Source: Mytilus trossulus
Taxonomy: Eukaryota; Mollusca; Bivalvia; Mytilida; Mytilidae
Assembly (NCBI RefSeq): GCF_036588685.1
Contig: NC_086379.1
Coordinates: 21,003,862-21,067,861, forward strand
Reading direction: 5' to 3'
Length of the DNA: 64,000 nucleotides
Positions 24,701-37,110 of the stretch are shown in pieces; the first letter of the stretch is position 1; each line of letters opens with the position of its first letter. The position numbers were made by a program, and so were the translations under genes. The notes below the pieces were generated by a model. That model worked only from the letters and a program-made list of their open reading frames with translations, was not told where the DNA came from and ran no database searches.

Positions 24701-26186
24701 TTGCGTAATTTATATATTTAAAAGCAAAGTTGTATTTTTCCTTCGCTGGGATTCAAACTCTTTTTATTGGGATATCGAGACTTTATTTTAACTATTTAAT
24801 GACAGAAATATGCACATACTGACATAGCTCGTCAACTGTTTCTTCGCTGATATCTTTTAAAGTATCGCCATCATAGAAGAAGTTTCCAATATCTAGAAAT
24901 CTGTTAGAACAACTAAACAATGGATAGCATTCTCTCGGCACATCCCATGTTTTACCTGAAACTATAATAATGATTTGAAAATTCACTAGACTATAACCAT
25001 TGAGGTTATTAGGTGGAATCCCACAAGGGGCAGTTTTGCTCGCCTCATTCATCTTAATTTTCTTAAATTGTCAGGCTTTCTCTCGGGTCACGCCTGTTTC
25101 CTCCACCAATATAAACTGACCGTCAAGAAATAGAAAAATATAGTACTGAAATCAGCTTTAAACACTGATCAATCATATTAGAAAATTCGATAACTTTTTG
25201 ATAATGGATTTTTTAGACGATATATGTTTATAAGTTATCAGACATGCTCACAATGTAAAAACTCATCAAGAATACCAGGCTTATGATTTGTTACATGAGA
25301 CTCGTATGGTCAATATCAAACTCTTCAGTGACTCTCGGATCAAAATACTAAGGAGTCTTTATCATAAAAGATGTAATAGAGCATTTAACCCCACAATTAA
25401 AAAGTTGTGCCAAATGTGACCAATAACCTGTGGTAGAAAAACCCTGTTATTACGAGACATTGGACACTCAACAGTTTATAGGAAAAGAGCATACAAATGA
25501 TATGTTTTACTTGTTACTGGAATGATTTTGTTACGTCTTTTTTAAACTTTTATTTATCATATTTAAAATATTAATAGATCTTCAACACGAAACCACAATC
25601 GGCACTTCGTGTACAAGAAAAAAAGCATAATTTATTTGAATTTGACTCAAATAAAGCTTTTTACCACTGTTATTTTACATAAAATTCAGATTGTCATATG
25701 TATATTAATCCGTTTAGTCCAGCATTCTAAGTTATTTCACAGGCTGGTCAGTCATTTAAAAATGATAATACAAGCCTTTTTTATATAGATTAGACCGTTG
25801 AGTTTCCCGTTTGAATGGTTTTACACTAGTAATTTTATAGCTTGTTGTTCGGGGTGAACCAAAACTCCGTGTAGAAGGGTGTATATTGACCTATAATGGT
25901 TTACTTTTAAAAATTGTTATTTTGGGGAGAGTTTTCTCATTGGCACTCAAACCTCATCTTCCTATATCTATTAAGTGATGAAAGGTACAGAACTAAGGTT
26001 GAGTATTATATCTATTCTGTATTCAGTAAAAACTAACACAAATACGTGGTGATATGATATTGTTGCCATAAAAATATTAACAATGCAAAAAATACAATAC
26101 TGTTTGCGATCAAATATTAGTATTTAGAAAAAAAGATTTAACTTACCCGAGGCAAAACCGATGAATACGAGTACTAAGGCAAACAT
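21789..26186 (-). CDS. secreted 12-cysteine protein, copy A (complete)
   Basis: Exons on the minus strand are 26186-26147, 24955-24820, 23622-23510, 22600-22498 and 21927-21789. They total 531 bases, giving 176 residues. All introns are GT-AG with phases 1, 2, 1 and 2. Exon 1 encodes MFALVLVFIGFAS, a short hydrophobic leader, so secretion is likely. The mature chain has 12 cysteines in two modules: C-x5-C-x28-C-x8-C-x5-C-x17-C (exons 2-3) and C-x12-C-x12-C-x8-C-x6-C-x20-C (exons 4-5). In each module the exon boundary falls right after the third cysteine. The predicted fold is helical and disulfide-rich. The spacing LC-x8-C-x5-C faintly recalls the nematode DUF19/T20D4.11-like domain, which is only an inference. 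It could be a haemolymph, mucus or defence protein; no function can be read from the sequence. Confidence 0.85.
23700..23995 (+). repeat. dispersed repeat family R4
   Basis: Its core is GAGCGTCACTGATGAGTCTT followed by GACGAAACGCGCGTCTGGCG. Other copies: 3905-3965, 30440-30740, 47060-47200, 52400-52530, 61440-61720; reverse or partial at 20740-20800, 44145-44220 and 46780-46860. Confidence 0.8.
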
Positions 26187-26248
26187 AGTTGTACTAGTCA
26201 AAAACAAATTTGATGTAAATGTGTTGTGCTGAATATAGAAATGTAATT

Positions 26249-26270
26249 TGTTTATATATGTGAGCGCATA
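26249..26270 (-). promoter_or_regulatory. core promoter of gene A (TATA box)
   Basis: The minus strand reads GCGCTCACATATATAAACAA about 65-80 bases upstream of the ATG at 26186. The TATATAAA word (26258-26251) would place transcription start near 26225. The same block precedes copy B at the same distance. Confidence 0.65.
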
Positions 26271-29200
26271 ATTAGCACGATATTAATAGAAATAATTGAC
26301 GAATTATGATGTGTTAATTACATAATATAAAGTACAATACTTATTGAGATAATTCACAACTAAATGATTATGTGTTCACTTGGTTCATATTGTATAGAAA
26401 ACACGGTGTTATTATCATAAATGTCTTCACGTTTTTTATCTGCTTTGTCAATTTTATCTAAATACCAAGGTTTTCCAATAAAGCTTATCTTGCTTGAATT
26501 TACTGACAACAATGTTTTAATTCGATATCATGTTAGTTAATTTGTCATGATTTTTCTAAAAAATGTAAAAACGTATTTTTCTCAATTTTTATTCCAGGGC
26601 TTGACAGTTCAAAGCCAAATATATTATCTATGCCTGATATAGCCCTAACATTTATGAATTACTGTGTTTAGTTAAGAATTTAGTATTTAGCAAGAGTTCG
26701 ATAAATACTTTTGAAGGTCGTACCTACATACTTGTCTGTGTGTTTTTTCGTCTAAACTAAATAACGGTTAAACACTGATTCTTACATTTTGCAGATTTGT
26801 GCCTTACAAATTGATTGATATTACAAAACAAATCTCGTTTAAAATCCCCAAACAGGAGATTTAATGCAAAAATTCTTCTGATTTTACCAAAATCGTATGC
26901 AGAAGTTTTTAAAAAATCCATTGAGTAGTTTTGGAGAAATTAATCTTTAAAGACTTTTGGTTGCAGTCAGAAAATTCTGACTGTAGTGCTACCTTAAGAT
27001 GAAATACGTATTTATAACAATAAGAATCTGGTATGATTACCAATGATATAATTCTCCACAAGACACCAATTGATGAAGAAAATAACAAGAACTATAGGTC
27101 ATCGTACGGCCTTCAACAACGAATACGAAATCAATATCGCATCTTCAGCTATAAAAGACTAAAAAACAAAATATGATATACAGCAACAAGCGACAACAAC
27201 CGAATTAAATGCTCCTGGTTCAGGACATGCACATGCAAAATGTGTGTGTCAGTGTGTGTGTATGGGTCATGGGAAAATGGTGTAATGACATGGCATCCTA
27301 TCAAACTATAAAAATCAGATTCATGTATTCAGATTCTTAATGAAAAAATACATAGAAAAAATAAAAGGAAGCCAAATAAGTCTAAAAAAAATTTCAATTA
27401 AATAAAATAGACAACTTGAATGTTGCATTGGAACGAATAAAATAACTGGTAGTTAATGAAGTTGATATTTAGTGTAGGTGACTTATGGAATGACTGTAAA
27501 AAATGATGTCTATGAAGTGTGCATGACATTTTTTTTATATGTTATATCGAATAGATAGATAAAAATATTACAGTCGTTCCTTATAACCTAATTCTCGGGG
27601 TTAATCTTGAAAATACACTGTCTCATGACAAAATTATAAGAATAAGCTGATAGGAAAAAGATAATGTTGGCCTTAATTATCATAGAGAAAAACAAGTGAA
27701 GAAATTATAATTTGTTTTATCATGCAACTCAGATTGACCACAAGACATAATTAGGAAATAAAGAAGAGATTTGGAGAACTAGCTATGGGTTTAGATAATA
27801 TGATATCGACTTGATTTATCTTTCGGAAAGATCATCAAGCGTTTAAAAGTTCATTTTTTGATTGAGTTAAGTCTGCCAATTGATATTTTATCGTATGTTT
27901 TTATATGTTGTGATGTTATGCTATTGTTTCAGAAAAAGGGAGAAGGTTTGGGCCCATTAAAACGTTTAATCCCGCTGCAAATGTTTGCACCTGTCCTAAG
28001 TCAGGAATCTGATGTACAGTAGTTGTCGTTTGTTTATGTAATATATACGTGTTTCTCGTTTCTCGTTTTGTTTATATAGATTAGACCGTTGGTTTTCCCG
28101 TTTGAATGGTTTTACACTAGTTATTTTGGGGCCCTTTATAGCTTATTGTTCGGTGTGAGCCAAGGCTCCGTGTTGAAGGCCGTACTTTAACCTATAATGG
28201 TTTATTTTTTGAATTGTTGTTTGGATGGAGAGTTGTCTCATTAGCACTCACACCACATCTTCCTATATCTATCAGAGTTAAAACGAAAAACAATCAGTGT
28301 TTAGGAGAGTAACATAACTGTATTCCTTATGCCTGCTTTCGGATATCACGTTGAATCAAACATTATAAACAAAATTGATTCAATTAGTAATAAAAATGAA
28401 ATGTTAACAAACAAAAAAATTGAGACGAAAAAACACTCGGGAAAGTTTATAAAACGCGTACGAGTAATTGAATGCCATACTATGTGATATATAGAATCTA
28501 CGTTGGACGAAGTACTTTTGAAACTAAATGTATGTTTTGTTATTGACCGTGAAATTGGTGTAAAACCAATTGACATTAAATCAGAAAGATCAAATCATAG
28601 GGAACATGTGTACTAAGTTTCAAATTGATTGAACTTCGACTTCATTTAAAACTACCATGACCAAAAACTTTAACCTGAAGCGGGACTGACGGACGAACGG
28701 ACAGACGGACGAACGGACGCACATACCAGAAAAGATAATACCCCTTTACTATCGTAGGTGGGGCATAAAAAGAAGAAGGCATGTAAAGAGTAAATACGAT
28801 AGATGAACAAGAAGTTTTAAGATGATCAGTTGCACACTGCTAGAAATGCACATAAGCCCATAATAATATTAAATCATATGAGTCATATGATAGTTTGAAT
28901 TTGTAAGAAAAAGAACCACGACTGCAAATAAAAACAAAGAGGATTGTTCAGCTAAAATGATCGAATGCATGTACCTTTAAATTCATGTCTTCAATAATTC
29001 GTCATCACAATGATTCGAAATCACATAACATAAAAATTATTTTGTTTGTTCATGTAAGTAAAACAAGCTACAATAATATTTACCAAATGTGTTTATGTGC
29101 CAAAGCTTCAGTCAACAATTTGGAACCGTCTACAATTTTAGAAGTGAGGATTAAACAGGTAAGCAAACACAACCATATTACCCTTATATTATAAGATCTT

Positions 29201-29284
29201 ATAAAAGATTTTTGGCATGATCGGCGATCCTAAAGCAAAAAATATAACTAATAAAAACTCAGTTACATCAATGATAGATGAACA
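26271..29284. other. spacer between gene A and copy D; left segmental duplicate
   Basis: Most of this stretch matches 47.48-51.28 kb in the same order. It contains R1 (27010-27185), a TG microsatellite (about 27240-27265), a near-palindromic MITE (about 27488-27590), R2 reverse (27945-28275) and R6 (28560-28775). About 28.90-29.28 kb matches 63.53-63.91 kb instead. No gene is seen. Confidence 0.6.
27945..28275 (-). repeat. dispersed repeat family R2
   Basis: It contains GGAGAGTTGTCTCATTRGCA, TTTACACTAGT and GGACAGGTGCAAA-type words (plus/minus). Other copies: 9060-9330, 15655-15820, 49945-50200 (+); 25790-25975, 57105-57195 and fragments at 1385-1465 (-). Confidence 0.75.
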
Positions 29285-29289
29285 TTTAT

Positions 29290-31575
29290 TTAACATCTCA
29301 CTATCTCACATATAGGAACTCCGATATTAAACTTGTGATGATTGCATATTGTTTCTCTATATTCTTTGACCATAGTTTCTACGGCAGATGCTTGCTGTTC
29401 TTTGTTACACTGATGGAACATCGCTGGACAGTTTTTCAGACGAACTACAAACCTGTAATTGAAAACAAACAATTTCAAAGACTGGCTATTGAAATAGAAA
29501 TAAGGAAATGTGGTATGATTGCCAATGAGGTAACTATCCATCAAAGTTCAAATAAAGTATTAGTCTGGATATTCAATGGTTAATAATCAGGCGGAAATCA
29601 CTTAAACAAGTCAAATAAGATAAAGCCTATAAATTGCGCGAAAAGTTTAGCATACTTTGGGTAGTTTGAAAAAACATAGTTTAAGGATTTTGTACATGTC
29701 GGCAGGTCAAATGATATATGTTAGTTTTAAGTAAGATGAATGCATAATTGCATCGTACATAAATGTCTTTTCATAAAATGACTGTCAGGTGTATATACCA
29801 TTATAAATATGTAAAATGGAAATTGGTTTGTGGAATATGTAAAAAAGACATCAACCCAACCAAAGCGCAGACAACATCTGAAGGCCACATATGGGTCTTC
29901 AACGTAATTAGAAAATCTCGCACCTTGAAGTGGTCCTCAGCTTGGCCCTGAATAAGATTTTGGTCTAGTTCAGTGAAAATGGACGCTAACCTAAACCCGA
30001 AAAAACATATAAATGAACTAAAATTAAAAAAAACCCACAAAGGCCAAATGCTCCTGACTTGGGACAGGGACAAAACACGGACAGGGTTAAACAGGTATTG
30101 TGGGAGTACAATAAGGTAAGTGTAAGGTACTCTTACTAGATAAATACCCTTATTGATTAGTGTAAAACTATATAAGAGTTGTAAACGCTCATGATTATTT
30201 TGTACCTAATTAGTAAATACATCATAGATCCAGAGAATGTGTAACCAATCATCGTAATTTTACAAGACGTTTAAGTACTTGTAACAAATATCTAGGTTAG
30301 CAGTATTCTAATGATTACCAGATTAGAATCTTATCAACAATTAATAAGAGGTCATTCCGGTGAAAAATATCAACCAACCTTAACAATAGACACTTAAGTG
30401 TTAAGTTTAGAGCCACTGCTGGTGGACGTTTCGTGGCCGAGGTTATCATCAACCCAGTAATCAGCACTTAGCTATCAATGGATGGTAATTTTTTTATAAA
30501 ACTGTTTGCAAAAGTATGAATTATTCGATATACAAAGGATATTTTTTTTTATCCTAGACATGGATAAGCTTAGTTGTCGTTCATACAACTTTTTTGGAAT
30601 TTCTTGTCCTCAATGCTCTTTTATTTTTTTAATTGTTTGGCTTTCGAAATATTATGACCTGAGCGTCACTGATGAGTCTTATGAACACGCACCTGACGAG
30701 TCAAATTATAAGCCTTGTACCTTTGATAACTATTTAAAACTTTTAACTATAACAATTTCAGTATTCACCAACATATTTAACTGAGATTCAAAAAATCAAC
30801 GAAAAAAAACCCGCCAGAAGTTTATGTAAACTTTGTTGTCCCTAAATCGCGAAATTGTACAACTGCAGAAATAACCCGCTATACGGTTATATGATATGAT
30901 GTTTGTTTACAAGGTTTTTGATGCAGGATCCAATTTATTGCCACATCTACCATTTATATCTATTTGTGTTGCTCAGCAAAGTTTTCTCATAGATTTTGTT
31001 TTTTGAATTTCACCTCAAGTTGAATATTTAGATAGCTATCAAAATGTATAACAACATTATCGAAATCTAATTGTTTAAAACTGGGTGTAGCCTAGCGTAT
31101 CTTTAAAAAAATGCCTGTACCAAGTAAGGAATATGACATGTTTTTCATTTATTCATTTGGTAAATAACTATTGGTTCAATTTGAATAAAAGTTGGATAGG
31201 ATTAGTTCTGCCTCAAAACAAGTGTTCAAAGTATACGTCAACTCTTTTTATTTGAAAAAATATATATTAAAAAAAGAAGTGTTGAAGGACGCCTCCGGGT
31301 GCGGGAATTTCTCGCTACACTGCAGACCTGTTGGTGACCTTCTGCTGTTGTGTTTTTTTTTATTTTGGTCGGGTTGTTGTCTCTTTGACACATTCCCCAT
31401 TTCCATTCTCAATTTTACTATTTATAATGATGGTGTGTATATATGGCATTCATTGAATAAGGTGAAACATTTAAAACTTACACACAAGTATTTCGGTCAT
31501 ACCCTACATAGCAATTCTTCACACATCTTACCAAAGCTGACCGGAATTCTGGATTGTTGTAGCATTGTAGTAAAT
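29290..31575 (-). CDS. Cys-rich family, copy D: 3' half only
   Basis: Two exons correspond to exons 4 and 5 of gene A: 31575-31482 and 29452-29290. The acceptor (TTTCTAG), donor (GTGT|GTAAGT) and phases (1 in, 2 between) are preserved. Exon 4 is three codons shorter at its start than in A, and it has an extra cysteine (VKNCYVGYDRNTC). Exon 5 encodes CPAMFHQC and TICNHHKFNIGV, then continues past the usual end to PICEIVRC, adding two more cysteines. AATAAA overlaps the stop (29290-29285). I find no exon 1, 2 or 3 between 31.6 and 38.2 kb. D may be a partial duplicate, an alternative 3' end for the B/C transcript, or a gene with very diverged 5' exons. Confidence 0.65.
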
Positions 31576-32147
31576 CTAGAAAGCTTGAAATGTTAATACA
31601 ATAATGTGTTTTGAATAAATTGCTTATCCTTAATATCAAGCAAATATATCACAGATTTTGAAAATTAAAAAACTGTATATACATGGTTAATCCGCACTAT
31701 ATGAGAATTGGAGCCATACGCATTGGGTCATGACTAAATGCGTAAATTCATATGGTCTAACTATACGCGTATTGCCATAGTATATGCTCGTATGGATATT
31801 AACGAGCAAGACAATATATGTACAACACGCAGTATACACTAAATAACCCGCATATCTGGTTATTTTAAAGTGTGCACCACATTTTGAATGTCATTTCGAA
31901 TAGACAGAAAAAATATTTCAATTATTTCTTATAATTTAATTCTAAGTTCCATTCTAAGAAGATGTAAATCATGGACAAAACGTTGGTGACGTCACGGTCA
32001 CATGTCTAATAATAACCAAAACACTGTCAGTCAATCAGAAGACGTGATACATTCGAAATATAAAAGCATAAAAAAATAAAAGTAAAGAAGAAGAAAGTAC
32101 GGAAGCGTATTAGAGCTTTATTTATTCTTTATTTTTCTTCCTACAGT

Positions 32148-32604
32148 CCTTGGATGGTGTAAACTTCCCACTAACACCATACACCATTACACCATACACC
32201 ATACACCATTACATCATACACCTTGTACCATTACACCATACACGTTACACCTTTGCACCATACACCTTACACTTTACACCATACACCATTCCCCATTCTA
32301 TCTACACGATCCGAAATTACCCAAAATGCAATTAGATTTTAAATATTAAGATTTTTTATTATGTTTTTGCTAACAATCCTAAAAAATGAAATAAAAAAAA
32401 TTCGTTTGCAACCAATGAAAGGTCGTACATTATCATTCACACCATTCCCGATCGCACGTTACACAATCACACCATTCCTCATACACCATTACACCATTCC
32501 CCTTACACCATACACCATAGCACCATACACCTTACACCATTGCACCATATGCCATACACCATTACACCATACACGTTGTTTTGGGAAGTTTACACCATCC
32601 AAGG
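32148..32604. repeat. ACACCAT arrays bounded by a perfect 23-bp inverted repeat
   Basis: The left arm 32148-32170 begins CCTTGGATGGTGTAAACTTC. The right arm 32582-32604 is its exact reverse complement. Between them lie two tracts of degenerate ACACCAT/ACACCATT repeats in the same orientation (about 32170-32305 and 32440-32575), separated by about 135 bases of unique AT-rich sequence. No target duplication is evident. It could be a small DNA transposon carrying a satellite. Confidence 0.75.
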
Positions 32605-32611
32605 GCTGTAC

Positions 32612-33645
32612 CTTTGCGTTAAAACGCCTTTGCGAAATACCGCAAACATTTGTGTTAAAACGCAAGCATTTGCAATATAACGCAAATATCTTGATTTTGA
32701 TTATTCATTAAGTTTTGCATATATGTTCGTCTGTCATTCATTTCGGTTAAGATTTACTAGTAGATAAAAAAAACCATACATATAAGCCCAAATCATTATA
32801 ATAAATATGCATTGGAATAATGAAATACGTGAAGTGAAATTATACATAAATTAAGACTGATTTGTGCATAAGAAAAGTTTATAATTTAACAAGAAAATAG
32901 ATAAAGTATAGTATACAGGCATATTTAAATTGAAAGATCGAAAATAATGTCATATAGCATAATGATCTTTCTGCTTTGAAATTAACAATTAATAAGGAAA
33001 CCTTTTTTTAAATTTTGATGGAAGATAAAATCTCAGAATATGATAAAGATTCTTTGATAGAATGTCATTGAATTTTCGTTTCAACATAGTGAAGTATTTT
33101 TTAAGATGCTTTGGTAGCAATTTGTATCAGGAGAAAATAATTGTATTCATAAAACATCTTCATTTTATACATTTATTGCCAAAGGGTAACTTGCTTGAAT
33201 CTAACCAACTTTACACAGTTCTCAAACGAGAGCTAACTTTTGAAGTATATTTATATTTGGTTATAGCTATATCAGTACGGATGATTTTTTCTCTGCGGTA
33301 GAACCTCAATTTTTCTTAATTTTCTTTGTAATATATATAACAGTAGTAACATGGATATCGGTTTTGGAGACCTTTTTTTTATTGGCACTCATACCACATC
33401 TTCTTATATTAACCTGCTCATTATTAGACAATGATATGCTCCAATTATTCTAGTACTTTGCTTTGCAATGACTACAAAGCTGGTGAATTTTAATACATAC
33501 AGCCTCCTCCATTAATATCTGCTGTTTCCTTTTGAATTTTAAATAAGAAATAAGATAAAACAAATGTTTGTGTTATTACGCAAATGTTTGCGTTATAACG
33601 CAAAGGTTTGTGCTATATCGCAAAGGTTTGCGTTAAACGCAAACA
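32612..33645. repeat. paired clusters of a ~20-bp palindromic repeat
   Basis: Words of the form TTTGCGTTATAACGCAAA, each nearly self-complementary, are strung together at 32612-32692 and again at 33565-33645. The clusters read similarly on either strand and flank about 0.87 kb of non-coding AT-rich sequence. Together they could be subterminal repeats of a roughly 1 kb element. Confidence 0.5.
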
Positions 33646-33947
33646 AAGGAAGAAATATTTAAAAAAAAGTTGTGTGGCGCTAAAACGCTTCCGTGAGAAG
33701 TTGCAATGTACCAAATGCCTGCACGTAAAACATTTGGCCTCTTGTTAAACGGTACATTAACTAATTTCTTGAAGTATCATACCGAAGTCAAAACCGGCAC
33801 ACATTTAGTTCCGTGAGAACAAATAAGAAATGACCATGTACTAAGAATGTTTAATATTAGTAAAATGAACTTTATTTCATTAATAATGTATCAATGGTTG
33901 ACATTTTAGTAAGAAGTCACAATTAAAAACTCTTAATTAATGACTCA

Positions 33948-34229
33948 TGGATTGTTCTTACTTAAGACAACGTTGAACGTAAACTCCCGGATGGTCCAAA
34001 TACTCAATGGTCCAGGACAAACATACACTTGTTTCAAATTGACACAAAACGTCGAAGTTTTATGTAAAAGTCCAAAAAAAGAGATATATGGATTGTTCTT
34101 ACTTAAGACAATGTTGAACGTAAACTCCCGGATGGTCCAAATACTCAATGGTCCAGGACAAACATACACTTGTTCCAAATTGACACAAAACGTCGAAGTT
34201 TTATGTAAAAGTCCAAAAAAGAGATATCT
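33948..34229. repeat. 141-bp tandem duplication
   Basis: The unit beginning TGGATTGTTCTTACTTAAGA occurs at 33948 and 34089 with only a handful of differences. Because 141 is a multiple of three, frames stay open through both units on both strands. No coding signal supports a gene. Confidence 0.9.
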
Positions 34230-34309
34230 CACTGTCTTTATCTATCATTAAAAAAACCAGCGATTCCTTCATTCTTCTACTCCTTAATTTTTCCCTTTTA
34301 AAAGATAAG

Positions 34310-34755
34310 CAACAAGAATGTGTCCATAGTACACGGATGCCCTACTCGCACTTTTCTATGATCAGTGGACCGTGAAATTTGGGGTAACAATATAATTTGG
34401 CGTTTAAGTTAGAAAGATCATAGAGAACATGTGCAAACAGAGATAGGACTTCAACTTCATCAAAAACTACCTTGACCAAAAACTTTAACCTTAAACTTGC
34501 ATTATCATTTTCTATGCTCAATGGACCGTGAAATTGGGTCAAAAATCTAATTTGGCAATAAATTTAGAAAGATGATATCATAGGAAACATGTGTACTTAG
34601 TTTGAAGTTGACTGGGCTTCATAAAAAAATTCCTTGACCAAATTCTTTAACCTTAAGCGGGACAGACAAACGGACAAACGAACGGAAGAACGAACGAACG
34701 GAGGTACATACCAGAAATTATAATGCCCCTGTACAATCGTAGGTAGGGCATAAAT
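34310..34755 (+). repeat. dispersed repeat family R6
   Basis: It contains GAACATGTGTACTWAGTTT, ACTTTAACCTGAAGCGGGA-like words and a GGACGAACGGAC run, ending TAGGTGGGGCATAA. Two partial units are fused here. Other copies: 28560-28775, 50920-51170 (+); 14275-14565 (-). Confidence 0.75.
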
Positions 34756-36904
34756 ATACTCAGTAGTAAATTTCAATGAAAACGAATTTGTTCCAAGTAG
34801 ACCGGTTTCGTTTAGTAGCTCACTATCTTGTGTCGTTATTTTTAGTTTTTATCCGATCAAATTCCATTCCGACATCAGATTTCATTTTCAATTAAGATTT
34901 GCTACTAGTATAAACGTATTACTAGAATTAGATCCACATCTATAAATTTCGTCAAATGGAAGAAAAATTACATTAAAATGCAAATTTTAATTGAAAATAA
35001 ATTGATCATGTCCTTACCCTTATATGAGTTGATGAAAAGGGTGTTATCTGTACAAATATTGTTACAATATTTAATTTACGTCAATCAGTTACATGTTTAA
35101 AAAAGTAATTCTAAAAACTTGTGTACCTTTATATAGTGCATCTAAAAAAGAAGATAAATGCATTCGTCATTCCTACAAACCAACAAACAAACAATCAAAA
35201 ATGTCTATGTTTTATTCTTATGTAGAATTTTAATAAGTTAAGAGGCAATTTTTATTCAGAGTAAACAGAAAAAAAATGTATCATTCAAATGGTTGATGCA
35301 AGAATCTTCATGAACAAACGGTCCCTTTTGTATGAAAAAGGTAATTGTTTGACGAAGGGTAAACACATCAGTGAAATTGTGAAAGGAGATTGCATAATTC
35401 CTTGTTTTTATTATCTAGCTGATCACGTTTGATGTTTTCACTTTACCTCTACCTCTCATATGTTTTTAAAAGTATTATAATTAATGGCCAAAAAGCGCAG
35501 AATTGGTACAAAATGTCATTAAAGTGCAACTATCATTTTGAAGTGGCATCTGACATTTTTATTTTATTATTAAAAGAATGACTGTAATATTTTTTTCTAT
35601 CTATGAAGAAATAACATGAAAAATGTGGTGCACACTGAATAACCCGCGTATGTTACATTCAATCCTTATAATCTAATTCCAAATTCAATTTTAAGACGGA
35701 TTCATAAAAAAACGTTGATAAAATTATGTCTATGAGCTGATAAACAAAACAATATCAGCCAACCAGAAGACACGTGACATCCGAAATTATTATGATATAT
35801 ATACAAATTATAGATATTTTTTTTATCATTAAGCTATTTAGACTCCCCTTCTATCTTGATTAGTCTTCAATACGATAACACACAACCAAAAAAAGGATAA
35901 GAACTCATATAGGTTATCGGTTTACGAATGATTAATTTGTAGACTTTGTCTTGTTTGATGTAAAGATGTTCACTGTTTCTCTCTACCTGTCTTATTTTGA
36001 TTATGCTTCACATACAACTTGGTTGAAATTTTCTAAAAGGTTGATATCTCCAATCAGGAGTAAACTGACGTTTTCTGCCATTTGACTTACTTGTAAGTCT
36101 TTGCTGTCTCTGTTGCTGCCTTGCTGTTCGTTTGTTTCAATCATATTATTCAAGTTATAACTCAAAACTTGGACAAACCGGTAACATTTATCATTTAAAA
36201 GTAACAAGTCGATTAAGAAGTTGTCCTTTGATGTTTTCTTTTATGACAGATTTTTTTTTGCTGTTCAGTGCTTCTGTTGTTCCGTTGTTTCCTCTTACAT
36301 TTGATGTTTTTCCCTCAATTTTGGATTGTGACTTGAATTATTTTTCGCTTATTCAATTTATAACTTGCTTAGCGATGTAATACTGTTACCATTATTTGTT
36401 TATCTTAGTTTACTTAGAAGTTTTGTTTTAAAGTTTTTCTATATATCATAGTTTTCTATATAGTACACCAAAACAATTAGCAAAAACGTTAATAAAGAGA
36501 ATATATCCTATAATCCTGGTACCTGTGAAAACTATAAGAGAATTCATCAAATTTTGTTAGGTTAAAAAAGCTTAGAATTTTGATGATATTTACACCGTCT
36601 CATTACACAAGGATTCTTGTGCAACATTAAGCTTTTAAAGCCTTATCTTTGTCAATGAGTTTGTATCATGTATTTCTGAAAATAGGGTTAGGATATTCTA
36701 TAGAGAGTGGTAGAGGAGTTAAGAAAGTAACTGGTAATTGCTTTTTGCTGTTAAGTAATAAACATGATTTATCGATCTTTTAGAACAATTTAAACAAAAA
36801 CTAACATTTCAGGAAGATTGTTGTGTGGAATTTTGGCAAAGTGTTAATTCAAAACCATTTTTACCTATCCACTAAGAACATGACCATAAGATTGAGAACT
36901 AAAA

Positions 36905-37110
36905 TATAAAAAAAGAAGATATGGTATGATTGCCAATGAGACAACTATCCACAAAAGACAAACAATGACACGAACATTTACAATAATAGGTCACCGTACG
37001 GGTCAACAATGAGCAAAGCCCATACCGCATATAGTCAGCTATAAAAGGCCCCGATAAGACAACGTAAAACAATTCAAGCGAGAAAACCAACGGCCTTATT
37101 TATGGTATAA
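36905..37110 (+). repeat. dispersed repeat family R1
   Basis: The core is TGGTATGATTGCCAATGAGA, followed by a segment with CACCGTACGGNNNNCAACAATGAGC and TATAAAAGGCCCCGA. Other copies: 9985-10105, 12735-12885, 27010-27185, 48262-48440 (+) and 21200-21395 (-). Short cores lie at 51840, 53815 and 59570. It is non-coding. Confidence 0.8.

Noticed and set aside
29763-30073. frames of 62 and 90 codons on opposite strands
   Set aside because: They lie in an R3 repeat copy also present at five other places.
32150-32711. Thr/His/Pro-rich frames of 61 and 116 codons
   Set aside because: They are translations of the ACACCAT simple repeat.
33940-34251. 103- and 95-codon frames on opposite strands
   Set aside because: They are produced by the 141-bp tandem duplication; no coding signal.
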